A stretch of 11,561 nt of DNA from Trebonia sp. (GTDB lineage Bacteria > Actinomycetota > Actinomycetes > Streptosporangiales > Streptosporangiaceae). Location of the stretch: assembly GCA_030038035.1 (NCBI GenBank), contig JASHPP010000539.1:1-11561 (forward strand). The letters run 5' to 3'. The notes below the pieces were generated by a model. That model was not told where the DNA came from. It did no database searches and saw only the letters and a program-made list of their open reading frames with translations. Of the stretch, positions 5,554 through 11,561 are shown piece after piece (positions within the stretch are counted from its first letter, which is position 1; each line of letters starts with the position of its first letter). The position numbers and the translations under genes are program-made.

Positions 5554-6724
5554 CGAAGATCACCGAGTCGCCGAGCGTGGTCGCCCACTGGGCCAGCCGC
5601 GCGCCGTCCACCTGCCGTTCTGCCGCCTGCCCGCGCAGCTGGGCGACGATCTCAGCGAACGACCCCCAGCCGTTGGAGTGGCCTTCGGACAGGTGGCCGC
5701 CGCTTGTGTTCACCGGCAGGTCCCCGCCGATCTCGATCCGGCCGTCCTGGACGAAATGCGCGGCCTCGCCCGTCTCGCAGTAGCCGAACCGCTCCAGCGT
5801 CCACAGCACCTGCGGGGAGAAGGCGTCGTAGCAGTAGAGGGCGTCGATGTCGGCCGGGCGGACGCCGGCCCGGCCGAACACCGGCTCGGCGGCGCCGGCC
5901 GGCCGGTAGTCGAACACGTTCGCCTGGTCGACGCCGAGCCCCGGGTGGCCGAAGATGTACTCGTCGGGCCCGCCGTGGATCCCCTGCCAGCCGCGGATGT
6001 AGACCGGGGGCTGGCGCAGGTCGGCGGCCCGGTCGCCGGTCGTCAGGAGGAACGCCGCGCCGATGCCGGCGGGCACCGAGCAGTCGAACAGCCGCAACGG
6101 CTCGACGATGAAGCGGGCGGCGGCGTAGTCGTCAGGCGACATCGGCTTTCGCATCAGCGCGACGGGGTTGCGCTGCGCGGCCTTGCGCTGGGCGACCGGG
6201 ACGGCGCCGAGCAGCCCGAGGTCCAGCTTGTGCCGCTCGAAGTACGCCCGGGTCGCGAGCGCCGCGCCGAACACCGGGGCGACGGCCCCCGCCCACGGGG
6301 TCTCGGCGTGCGGGCCGCCGCCCTCCCGCAGCGTCTCGGCGAACATCGCGCCGCCGGCCGACACGGTCCCGGCCCGGCGGCCGCCTGGCTTCCACACCGC
6401 GACGCACAGCGCGCAGGTCACGAGCTCCAGCCGCAGCGCCTGCCAGGCGGCGCCGAGCACCGTGGCGGCGAACCGGCCGTGCGACCACGGCTGCATGACG
6501 ACCTGGACGTTCAGCGCGAGCAGCCGGGCGATCTCGTCGTAGTCAAGCCCGCGCGGCTGGCCAATGTGCACGAACAGGCCGTCGACGTCGGCCCGCGCCA
6601 GGCCGCAGTCGGCCAGCGCTGCCCCGACCGCGCGGGAAGCGACCGAGGCGACGCTCTCCCCCTCGAACGCGCCGACCCCGACCAGGCCCGCGCCGGCGAT
6701 CGCGACAGCCGGGCCAGACGTCAC
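5537..6724 (-). CDS. Thiolase-like / SCP2-type lipid-transfer protein (395 aa)
   Basis: A thiolase-superfamily protein of the non-specific lipid-transfer (SCP2-thiolase, Ltp) group. The C-terminal half is clearest: YCYDAFSPQVLWTLERFGYC, GDLPVNTSGGHLSEGHSNGW and QLRGQAAERQV, matching the usual thiolase NTSGG and GH segments. The N-terminal half opens AVAIAGAGLVGVG. Where classical thiolases carry the nucleophilic Cys (around residues 80-90) the sequence is QPWSHGRFAATVLGAAWQAL, with no Cys; Cys104 and Cys107 fall in the following strand. It may therefore be a retro-aldolase or acyl-CoA C-C lyase rather than a true thiolase, in line with its DUF35 partner just downstream. The GTG at 6724 is chosen because it overlaps the CoA-transferase TGA as GTGA; a longer frame to 7255 lies inside that gene. 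Reaction inferred from family, substrate unknown. Confidence 0.88.
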   Translation of the reverse strand: MTSGPAVAIAGAGLVGVGAFEGESVASVASRAVGAALADCGLARADVDGLFVHIGQPRGLDYDEIARLLALNVQVVMQPWSHGRFAATVLGAAWQALRLELVTCALCVAVWKPGGRRAGTVSAGGAMFAETLREGGGPHAETPWAGAVAPVFGAALATRAYFERHKLDLGLLGAVPVAQRKAAQRNPVALMRKPMSPDDYAAARFIVEPLRLFDCSVPAGIGAAFLLTTGDRAADLRQPPVYIRGWQGIHGGPDEYIFGHPGLGVDQANVFDYRPAGAAEPVFGRAGVRPADIDALYCYDAFSPQVLWTLERFGYCETGEAAHFVQDGRIEIGGDLPVNTSGGHLSEGHSNGWGSFAEIVAQLRGQAAERQVDGARLAQWATTLGDSVIFGADAG

Positions 6725-7971
6725 GAGGCGGCTCCCGGCCGGGACCCGATCCCGTCGCGGGACGCTCGCAGCTCGGCCAGGATTTCCTCGTTGTGCTCGC
6801 CGGGGCTCGGCGCGCGGCGCCGGATCGACCCCGGGGTCCGGTCCAGCTTGATCGGCAGCCCCGCCGAGTAGACGTTCTCGACGCCGGTGTGCACGATCAT
6901 GTCCCGCGCCTGCGCCTGCGGCTGCTCGATGACCTCGGCGACGTTGGCCACCAGGCTGGCCGGGATGTTCACCTCGGTCATCAGGTCCACCCACTCCTGC
7001 GCGTCCTTCGTGGCGAAGACCGGCATGATCTGCTCGTGCAGCTCCGCGCGGTGCTCGATCCGGTCGGCGTTGGTCTTGTACCGCTCGTCGTCGATCAGGT
7101 CGGGACGGCCGATCAGCTCGCAGAGGCTGCGGTACATGCGGTTGTCCGCCGCGCCCATGAAGAACTCGCGGTCGCGGGCGTTGAACACGCCGTAGGGCGA
7201 GCTGAAGGCGAAGAACGGCCCGCTCTTCCCCGGCACCTCGCCCGAGCCCGAGCACACGGCGATGTAGTGGGTCATCAGCTGAATGGCGCCCTCGTACAGG
7301 GACGTGTCGACCAGCTGGCCCACCCCCGTCCGGTCCCGCTCGCGCAGCGCGAGCACGATCCCGTACGCGGCGTGCGTTCCGGTCAGCAGGTCGATCGCGG
7401 AGTGCCCGATGCGCACCGACGGCCGGCCTTCCTCCCCGGTGACGCTCAGGTGGCCGCAGTACGCCTGCAGCAGCATGTCCAGGCCGGGACGGTCACGCAG
7501 CGGCCCGTTCTGCCCGAAGCCGGAGATGCTGCAGTAGACGATCCGGGGGTTCAGCTCCCGCGCCCGCCGGTAGCCGAACCCGAGCCGGTCGGCGACCCCG
7601 GGGCGGAAGTTCTCGAGCACCACGTCCGCCGTCTTGATCAGCTCCTCGACGACCTCCAGGTCGGACGGGTCCTTCAGGTCAAGGGCCATCCCCCGCTTGT
7701 TCCTGTTCAGGGCCAGGAACAGGCCGGAGAACTCCTTATTCGGCCCGTGGTAGTGCGTCCCCCAGGAGCGGGTGAGCTCCCTGGCCGGGCGCTCCACCTT
7801 GATCACGTCGGCGCCGAAATCCGCCAGCAGCAGCGAGCAGGTCGGCCCGGCCATGGCGATGGAGAAGTCGATCACCCGGATCCCGGCGAGCGGTCCCCCG
7901 CCTGCGCTCCCCTCGCCCGGGCCGCCGGTTGCGGCCCCTGCGTCGTTCATCGCGGCGTCGCGGCCTGCCAT
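6721..7971 (-). CDS. CaiB/BaiF family III CoA-transferase (416 aa)
   Basis: A family III CoA-transferase, which moves CoA from a donor acyl-CoA to a free carboxylic acid. Recognisable segments are PLAGIRVIDFS (27-37), ADFGADVIKVERP (50-62), the LNRNKRGMALDLK block (88-100), VLENFRPGVADRLG (118-131), SISGFGQNGP, and the catalytic Asp165 in RPGLDMLLQA, the position equivalent to Asp169 of formyl-CoA transferase. Its length is normal apart from a Gly/Ala-rich leader of about 27 residues. Two starts are plausible: ATG 7971, with GAAGGA at 7977-7982, and ATG 7950, which forms an ATGA overlap with the epimerase stop. I prefer 7971 for its ribosome-binding site. The enzyme probably activates the ring-cleavage product or a downstream acid as a CoA thioester, feeding the thiolase-like/DUF35 pair encoded next. 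Confidence 0.93.
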   Translation of the reverse strand: MAGRDAAMNDAGAATGGPGEGSAGGGPLAGIRVIDFSIAMAGPTCSLLLADFGADVIKVERPARELTRSWGTHYHGPNKEFSGLFLALNRNKRGMALDLKDPSDLEVVEELIKTADVVLENFRPGVADRLGFGYRRARELNPRIVYCSISGFGQNGPLRDRPGLDMLLQAYCGHLSVTGEEGRPSVRIGHSAIDLLTGTHAAYGIVLALRERDRTGVGQLVDTSLYEGAIQLMTHYIAVCSGSGEVPGKSGPFFAFSSPYGVFNARDREFFMGAADNRMYRSLCELIGRPDLIDDERYKTNADRIEHRAELHEQIMPVFATKDAQEWVDLMTEVNIPASLVANVAEVIEQPQAQARDMIVHTGVENVYSAGLPIKLDRTPGSIRRRAPSPGEHNEEILAELRASRDGIGSRPGAAS

Positions 7972-9074
7972 GCCTGTCCTTCTTTCTTCGGGTGTCGGTA
8001 CTGGTGACCTGGTGCCGGCAGCGGCGACTCGACCTTCCCGAACCGGTCGCGCCAGTCCAGCCACCGGTCGATCAGGGCGTCCTCGGCCTGGTAGTCGAAC
8101 GGGTCGCCGATCTGCTGCTCAAGCTCCCCGCCGGCCGGCGGTGGGTTGTCCACCAGCCAGCGGACCGACAGCTCCATGGCCGCGGGGGCCGGGACGGCGT
8201 CGGCGTAGCCGAGCTCGCTGCGGATGCGGACGCTGGTGGTCAGCCGGTGGTCGGGAGAGTGCCGGTAGAACGGGTAGCACGGCCAGGCGATGTCGTAGGG
8301 CATGTCGATGATCTCGAACTCGGTGTCCAGGCAGCGGCCGATGAACTCGATGCGCTGGCGCATCGTGAACGCGTATTCGTCGGTCACCGAGTACCGCCGG
8401 CCCGCCGCGGCATCGGGCATGTCGGCGCACCGCAGCACCGCCGCGGCCGCGTTCTGGGTGAAGACCCGGCTCTCGATCTTCTGCCCGGCGTCGGCCACCA
8501 CGATCCTGCGCCTGCCGTCGAGCGCCCGGCGGATGACGGTCCAGTCGTACGGGCCTGGCGTGCGGGGCCCGTAGTTCAGCGGGTAGGCGATGTAGGTGGC
8601 GCTGTAGTCGCCCGCGGCGTGGTGCTCGAAGACGGCCTCCATCGCCTGCACCATCCGCCGCCCGATCTTGTTGCGCCCGCCCGGCCCCTCGTCGGCCACG
8701 AGGATCCGCGAGTCGTCGGGGACGATCACCGGCCTGCCCGCACCGCCCCAGCGGGGATCGTCGGGCGGCGCGGCGATCCCGGTCGCGCCGCCGATCGCGA
8801 TCAGCCGCCCGGTGCGTCCCGCGAGCACGTCCGCGCACACCCGCAGCCGCCCGTACTGGGCGACGACCAGGTCAAACGTCTGCGAGCCGATTCCCCGCAG
8901 CAGCGGCTCGGCGAAGTGCGGGTCCTCGTGGATGTGGCGCACCGGCACGGAGAATTCGGCCTCGTGCTGCCCGCCGTGCAGGATCGTCACCTCGAAGTCA
9001 CGGTCAAGGAGCCCCTCGACGATCAGCGGGCCGGTCGGCCCGGTCCCGCCGATGACCAGCGCCCTGCCACCCAT
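7947..9074 (-). CDS. Atypical NAD-dependent epimerase/reductase (375 aa)
   Basis: A Rossmann-fold protein of the atypical/extended SDR group. The N-terminus MGGRALVIGGTGPTGPLIVE carries the GGTGPTG nucleotide loop (residues 9-15); IYAYP-like and NYGPR segments in the middle (YIAYPLNYGPR) and TQNAAAAVLRC match the extended-SDR substrate side, and a long C-terminal region of aromatic-rich helices follows. The Lys of the usual YxxxK is seen in RNKIGRRM, but the residue four before it is Gly, so the catalytic Tyr appears to be missing. The reaction may thus be an isomerisation, reduction or hydration by other residues, or a binding role. The ATG start at 9074 overlaps the upstream TGA by one base (TGATG). 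It lies between the FAH-family and CoA-transferase genes, suggesting it processes the ring-cleavage product before CoA activation. Confidence 0.85.
   Translation of the reverse strand: MGGRALVIGGTGPTGPLIVEGLLDRDFEVTILHGGQHEAEFSVPVRHIHEDPHFAEPLLRGIGSQTFDLVVAQYGRLRVCADVLAGRTGRLIAIGGATGIAAPPDDPRWGGAGRPVIVPDDSRILVADEGPGGRNKIGRRMVQAMEAVFEHHAAGDYSATYIAYPLNYGPRTPGPYDWTVIRRALDGRRRIVVADAGQKIESRVFTQNAAAAVLRCADMPDAAAGRRYSVTDEYAFTMRQRIEFIGRCLDTEFEIIDMPYDIAWPCYPFYRHSPDHRLTTSVRIRSELGYADAVPAPAAMELSVRWLVDNPPPAGGELEQQIGDPFDYQAEDALIDRWLDWRDRFGKVESPLPAPGHQYRHPKKEGQAWQAATPR
7977..7982 (-). promoter_or_regulatory. Ribosome-binding site deciding the CoA-transferase start
   Basis: Sense-strand GAAGGA lies five bases upstream of ATG 7971, inside the last codons of the epimerase gene. 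No comparable site precedes ATG 7950, so 7971 is favoured, giving a 25-base gene overlap. Confidence 0.55.
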
Positions 9075-10030
9075 CAGCTGCCGGTCTCCGCGGCGACGGC
9101 CCTGGAGCCGTGCCGGGCGGCCGGGACCGGGTGCGGCTGCGCGCCTTCGACGACCCGGTTCGTCACCGTCCCGATGCCCTGCACCTGGAGGGTCACCTCA
9201 TCCCCCGGCTTCAGCGGCGGCGGGTCCTGGCGTCCGCGCCGTCCCCACAGCTCCGCCAGGCAGCCCCAGCGGCAGGTTCCCGAGGCAAGCAGGTCGCCAG
9301 GGCATACCCAGGCGCCGCGCGCCGCGTACGCCACCAGCTCGTCGAACGACCAGGACATGTTGGCCAGCGTGTCGCGGCCGAGCGGGACGCCGTTGACGGA
9401 GGCGATGAGCTCCAGGTCGTAGCGGTCGCCCGTGCGGTAGGGCTCGAGCTCGTCCGCGGTCACCAGCCAGGGGCCGACGGTGCTCGCGCCGTCCTTGCAC
9501 TTGGACAGGCCGAGCCCGAGCCGGCCCTCGCGCCGCCCGATGTCCCGCGCCGACCAGTCGTTGAAGATCGTGAACGCCGCGATGTGCCCGCCCGCCTCCG
9601 CGACCGTCAGGTCACGGCCGGCCGTCCCGATGACCGCCGCCACTTCCAGCTCGAAGTCCAGGTCGACACATCCTGGCGGCACCGGGACGTCCTCGCCGGT
9701 GGCCACGACCGCGTTGGCGTTGGAGAAGTAGAAGAACGGCGCCTCATACCACTCCGCCTTGATGTTGCCCGCCATCATCCCCTCGACGTGCGCCTCGAAG
9801 GTGACGAAGTCGCGGACCGTGGGCGGCTTGAGCGGCGCAAGCAGCGTGACGTCCGCCAGCGCGAGCGGGGACCCTGCGCGCCGTGCTTGCTCCTCGGCGC
9901 GCGCGCGCTCCTCGGGGGTCGCGGCAAGCAGCTCGAGCACGTCCGAGCCGACGGGCAGCGGCCAGATGCCATCGGCGGCCACGACGCCGAGCCGGCGGTC
10001 ACCGCCGGCGCTGAACGCAGCGATCTTCAT
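9074..10030 (-). CDS. Fumarylacetoacetate hydrolase (FAH) family protein (318 aa)
   Basis: The C-terminal FAH catalytic domain is clear: metal-binding acidic residues in DLDFELEVAAVIG (Glu127, Glu129), NDWSARD with Asp158, the LSKCKDG segment with Lys177, and VGPWLV. A His at 81 in FEAHVEGM is placed like the catalytic His of the family. Members hydrolyse or isomerise beta-diketo acids, decarboxylate 2-oxo acids or hydrate 2-hydroxydienoates, using Mg2+ or Mn2+ in the cytosol. Similar two-part proteins of about 320 residues (variable N-terminal domain plus catalytic domain) are often called 2-keto-4-pentenoate hydratase or ureidoglycolate-lyase-like; the sequence does not fix the reaction. 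The ATG at 10030 follows GGTGAGG and sits 13 bases after the pcaG stop. Being directly behind the dioxygenase genes, it is a good candidate for the first enzyme acting on the ring-opened product. The tail after residue 290 is Ala/Arg-rich. Confidence 0.93.
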   Translation of the reverse strand: MKIAAFSAGGDRRLGVVAADGIWPLPVGSDVLELLAATPEERARAEEQARRAGSPLALADVTLLAPLKPPTVRDFVTFEAHVEGMMAGNIKAEWYEAPFFYFSNANAVVATGEDVPVPPGCVDLDFELEVAAVIGTAGRDLTVAEAGGHIAAFTIFNDWSARDIGRREGRLGLGLSKCKDGASTVGPWLVTADELEPYRTGDRYDLELIASVNGVPLGRDTLANMSWSFDELVAYAARGAWVCPGDLLASGTCRWGCLAELWGRRGRQDPPPLKPGDEVTLQVQGIGTVTNRVVEGAQPHPVPAARHGSRAVAAETGS

Positions 10031-10043
10031 GCCTCACCATCTC

Positions 10044-10601
10044 TCACCATTCGAAGGTCGGGGTTTCGCCGGCCCCTTGCAGCACGATCTGGAACCGCAG
10101 CGTGCCGTCGTCCTCCAGGGTGCCGATCAGCTTGCCGCGGTCCTCCTGGGGAACCAGCCGCAGGACCGCGTCCTTGTCGTTCGCCGCTTGCTCGTCGGGG
10201 AAGTAGACCCGGGTGATCCGCTGCTTGAGCAGGCCGACCCCGAAGACGGCGACGTTGAAGTACGGCGCGAGGAACTGGCCGTCCGGGGCCTGCCCCGGCG
10301 CCGGCCGGCTCAGGGACACCCGGAACCTGCCGTCGGCGTCAGTGCGCGCCCGCGCCCACTGCTGTCCGTGCCACACCTCGATGAGCCCGCGCGGCAGGCC
10401 ATAGGGGCGGCCGGTCCCGTCGACCACGGTTCCGGCGAGGCTGACGGGGACGCCGCTTTCCGTGCTTTGCCTGTTTTCCGTGCTTTGCGTGCTTTCCGTG
10501 CTGCCTGCCGCGGGGGTAGCGCGGTCGCTGCCGTCGAACAGGAGGCAGAAGCCGAACAGCGGGCCGCTGGTCTGCGACGGGGTGAGGACGAGCTCGGTCA
10601 T
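10044..10601 (-). CDS. pcaG: Protocatechuate 3,4-dioxygenase-like alpha subunit (185 aa)
   Basis: This is the non-catalytic (alpha) partner of a type II intradiol dioxygenase. The N-terminal LTPSQTSGPLFGF matches the TPSQTxGP signature of alpha subunits; the beta-sandwich follows with LAGTVVDGTG, IEVWHGQQWARARTDADGR, and the C-terminal ITRVYFPDEQAANDKDAVL and LQGAGETPTFEW, which are family-typical. The iron-binding Tyr and His residues are absent, as expected for an alpha subunit; it contributes to the substrate pocket of a heterodimer with PcaH. It is slightly shorter than characterised PcaG (about 200). Residues 34-49 are a low-complexity Ser-Thr-Glu/Gln repeat that replaces the usual loop between the first strands. 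The ATG at 10601 overlaps the pcaH stop as ATGA, so the subunits are translationally coupled for equal production. The substrate may not be protocatechuate itself. Confidence 0.88.
   Translation of the reverse strand: MTELVLTPSQTSGPLFGFCLLFDGSDRATPAAGSTESTQSTENRQSTESGVPVSLAGTVVDGTGRPYGLPRGLIEVWHGQQWARARTDADGRFRVSLSRPAPGQAPDGQFLAPYFNVAVFGVGLLKQRITRVYFPDEQAANDKDAVLRLVPQEDRGKLIGTLEDDGTLRFQIVLQGAGETPTFEW
10455..10502 (-). repeat. In-frame 9-bp minisatellite in pcaG
   Basis: Sense-strand units AGCACGGAA or AGCACGCAA recur five times with one diverged copy (AACAGGCAA), giving residues 34-49 as STESTQSTENRQSTES. The stretch is clearly more A-rich than the flanking gene. All units are multiples of three, so copy-number change would keep the frame. 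Confidence 0.88.
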
Positions 10602-11305
10602 CGCGCGGCCTCGGCCGGCGTCGCGCGCGGGCCGCGCAGCACAATGTCCCAGTTGTAGGCGAGCGCGCAGTCAAGGGCGCCCGGCTCGTTCGCGTCGAAG
10701 TCGAGCTTGGCGATGAGCCGGTCCAGCCCGCGCGGGTCCCCGACCGACTGGGCGATCGCGTCATGGGCGATCAGCGGGTCACCCTCGAAGTAGCACTGCG
10801 TGATGAGCCGCGTGCTCAGGCTCCACCCGAACACGGAGACGTGGATGTGGGAAGGCCGGAACTGGCCGCCGGGCAGCCCGGCATACGCTCCCGGCCTGAT
10901 CGTGCGGAAGCTGAACCGGCCCAGTGAGTCGGTCAGCGTCCGCCCGGCGCCGGTGAAATACGGGTCCACCGGCTGGAACTGCATGTCGACGCTGTCGATG
11001 TAGCGGCCCGAGGCGTTGGCCTGCCAGATCTCGATGAGCACGTCCGGCGCCGGGCGCCCGTCGCTGTCGAGCACCCGGCCGGTCAGCACGATCCGCTGGC
11101 CCTGCGGGCGGCCGCCGTTCCCGTTGACCAGGTCGTTGTCACCGGCCCGCACGGGGATCCGGCCGTACGCCGGGCCCTCCCCGAACTCGAACCAGTCCCT
11201 GGGCAGGATGACCGGCCGTTTCGACGGCGACACCACCGTGGTCGATCTGTAGTCGGGATACAGGTACGGCGGGTTGAAATCGAGCGGCTGGACGTTCGTT
11301 GTCAT
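10598..11305 (-). CDS. pcaH: Protocatechuate 3,4-dioxygenase-like beta subunit (235 aa)
   Basis: This is the catalytic subunit of a type II intradiol dioxygenase, a non-haem Fe(III) enzyme that cleaves the ring between two hydroxyl-bearing carbons to give a muconate-type diacid. The four iron ligands are visible: Tyr102 in ASGRY, Tyr141 in RPGAYAG, and His153 and His155 in RPSHIHVS; Arg150 before them is the conserved pocket Arg. WQANASGRYIDS, DPYFTGAGRTLTDSLGRF and LITQCYFEGDPL are strongly family-like, and the length matches known PcaH. The usual GPYPW segment is GAYAG here, removing a Trp that lines the pocket in the Pseudomonas enzyme, so substrate range may differ. The ATG at 11305 has GGACAG upstream. 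It is the first enzyme gene after the transporter binding-protein gene, 40 bases downstream of it. Confidence 0.92.
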   Translation of the reverse strand: MTTNVQPLDFNPPYLYPDYRSTTVVSPSKRPVILPRDWFEFGEGPAYGRIPVRAGDNDLVNGNGGRPQGQRIVLTGRVLDSDGRPAPDVLIEIWQANASGRYIDSVDMQFQPVDPYFTGAGRTLTDSLGRFSFRTIRPGAYAGLPGGQFRPSHIHVSVFGWSLSTRLITQCYFEGDPLIAHDAIAQSVGDPRGLDRLIAKLDFDANEPGALDCALAYNWDIVLRGPRATPAEAAR

Positions 11306-11345
11306 GTCGGCAGGCTGTCCTCGGGTCGTGGGGTTGTTGCTGGTT

Positions 11346-11561
11346 TCAGCTGGTGGGGATGGTAAGCCAGCTTTCGCCGGTCTTGTAGTCGACGAAGGCG
11401 CCGTTGACGATCTTGACGATGTAGGCGGCCTGGTTGGGGTGGTGCGCCGAGGCGGTGCCGAAGGTGAACGGGGTGCCCATCGTCGGCACGGACAGCGGCT
11501 TCAGGGCGCGGAACGCCGCCAGCACCGACGCCCGGGTGATCGGGCCCTTGATCGTCGCCAG
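11346..11561 (-). CDS. ABC transporter solute-binding protein, branched-chain amino acid type (C-terminal 71 residues)
   Basis: The frame enters from the right edge and ends at TGA 11346-11348, giving 71 residues starting LATIKGPITRASVLAAFRAL and ending SWLTIPTS. The pattern of a helix beginning with ITRASVLAAFRAL, then PFTFGTASAHHPNQAAYIVK and NGAFV is that of the C-terminal lobe of periplasmic-binding-protein type I (LivK-like) proteins, where a short strand at the end follows the phrase 'pnr.vyi.kv.nG.f'. These proteins are exported lipoproteins in Gram-positive bacteria and deliver amino acids, amides or aromatic acids to a Liv-type permease. Its location ahead of the ring-cleavage genes suggests uptake of the pathway's substrate. 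The N-terminus, signal peptide and permease genes lie outside the window. Confidence 0.8.
   Translation of the reverse strand: MATIKGPITRASVLAAFRALKPLSVPTMGTPFTFGTASAHHPNQAAYIVKIVNGAFVDYKTGESWLTIPTS

Noticed and set aside
6725..7255. N-terminal extension of the thiolase-like protein
   Set aside because: It overlaps the CoA-transferase gene out of frame, is Arg/Gly-rich and lacks motifs. The GTGA overlap at 6721-6724 fits the coupling style of this operon.
348..11305. Canonical protocatechuate branch of the beta-ketoadipate pathway
   Set aside because: Only the dioxygenase subunits match; no cycloisomerase, decarboxylase, enol-lactonase or PcaIJ-type genes are present in the window.

Overview
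The window is very GC-rich, with strong G/C bias at third codon positions, GTG as well as ATG starts, and stop-start overlaps between genes. This fits a high-GC actinobacterium; the genus cannot be read from the sequence. There are no rRNA, tRNA, CRISPR or recognisable mobile elements.

Layout. Bases 1-130 hold the 3' end of an unrecognised plus-strand gene. Bases 131-347 are a gene-free gap between converging genes, holding an inverted repeat (187-223) and, at its right edge, a terminator-like hairpin (337-362). From 348 to the right edge every gene lies on the minus strand with gaps of 0-77 bases or small overlaps, so this reads as one long operon transcribed from right to left. In transcription order: the C-terminal end of a branched-chain-amino-acid-type ABC solute-binding protein; two subunits resembling protocatechuate 3,4-dioxygenase beta and alpha (pcaH, pcaG); a fumarylacetoacetate hydrolase (FAH)-family protein; an atypical NAD-dependent epimerase/reductase; a CaiB/BaiF CoA-transferase; a thiolase-like protein without an evident catalytic cysteine; its DUF35 zinc-ribbon/OB-fold partner; a classical SDR; a quinone-oxidoreductase-like MDR; a CapA-type metallophosphoesterase; a second classical SDR; and a duplicated EthD-domain protein.

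How the genes may work together (inference). A binding-protein transporter imports an aromatic acid or related compound. The two-subunit intradiol dioxygenase opens a catechol-type ring. The later steps are not the textbook beta-ketoadipate set: no cycloisomerase, decarboxylase or enol-lactonase is seen. Instead there are an FAH-type hydrolase/isomerase, CoA activation by a family III CoA-transferase, oxidation/reduction by SDR and MDR enzymes, and C-C cleavage by a thiolase-like/DUF35 pair similar in type to the Ltp2-DUF35 retro-aldolases of steroid breakdown. CapA-like and EthD-like proteins in such an operon have no obvious assigned role. The whole set looks like an uncharacterised catabolic pathway for a substituted aromatic or polycyclic compound.

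A second theme is short tandem repetition inside the operon: a 9-bp repeat carrying the ribosome-binding site of the CapA-like gene (3181-3232), an in-frame 9-bp repeat in pcaG (10455-10502), and an in-frame 15-bp duplication in an SDR gene (4906-4935).
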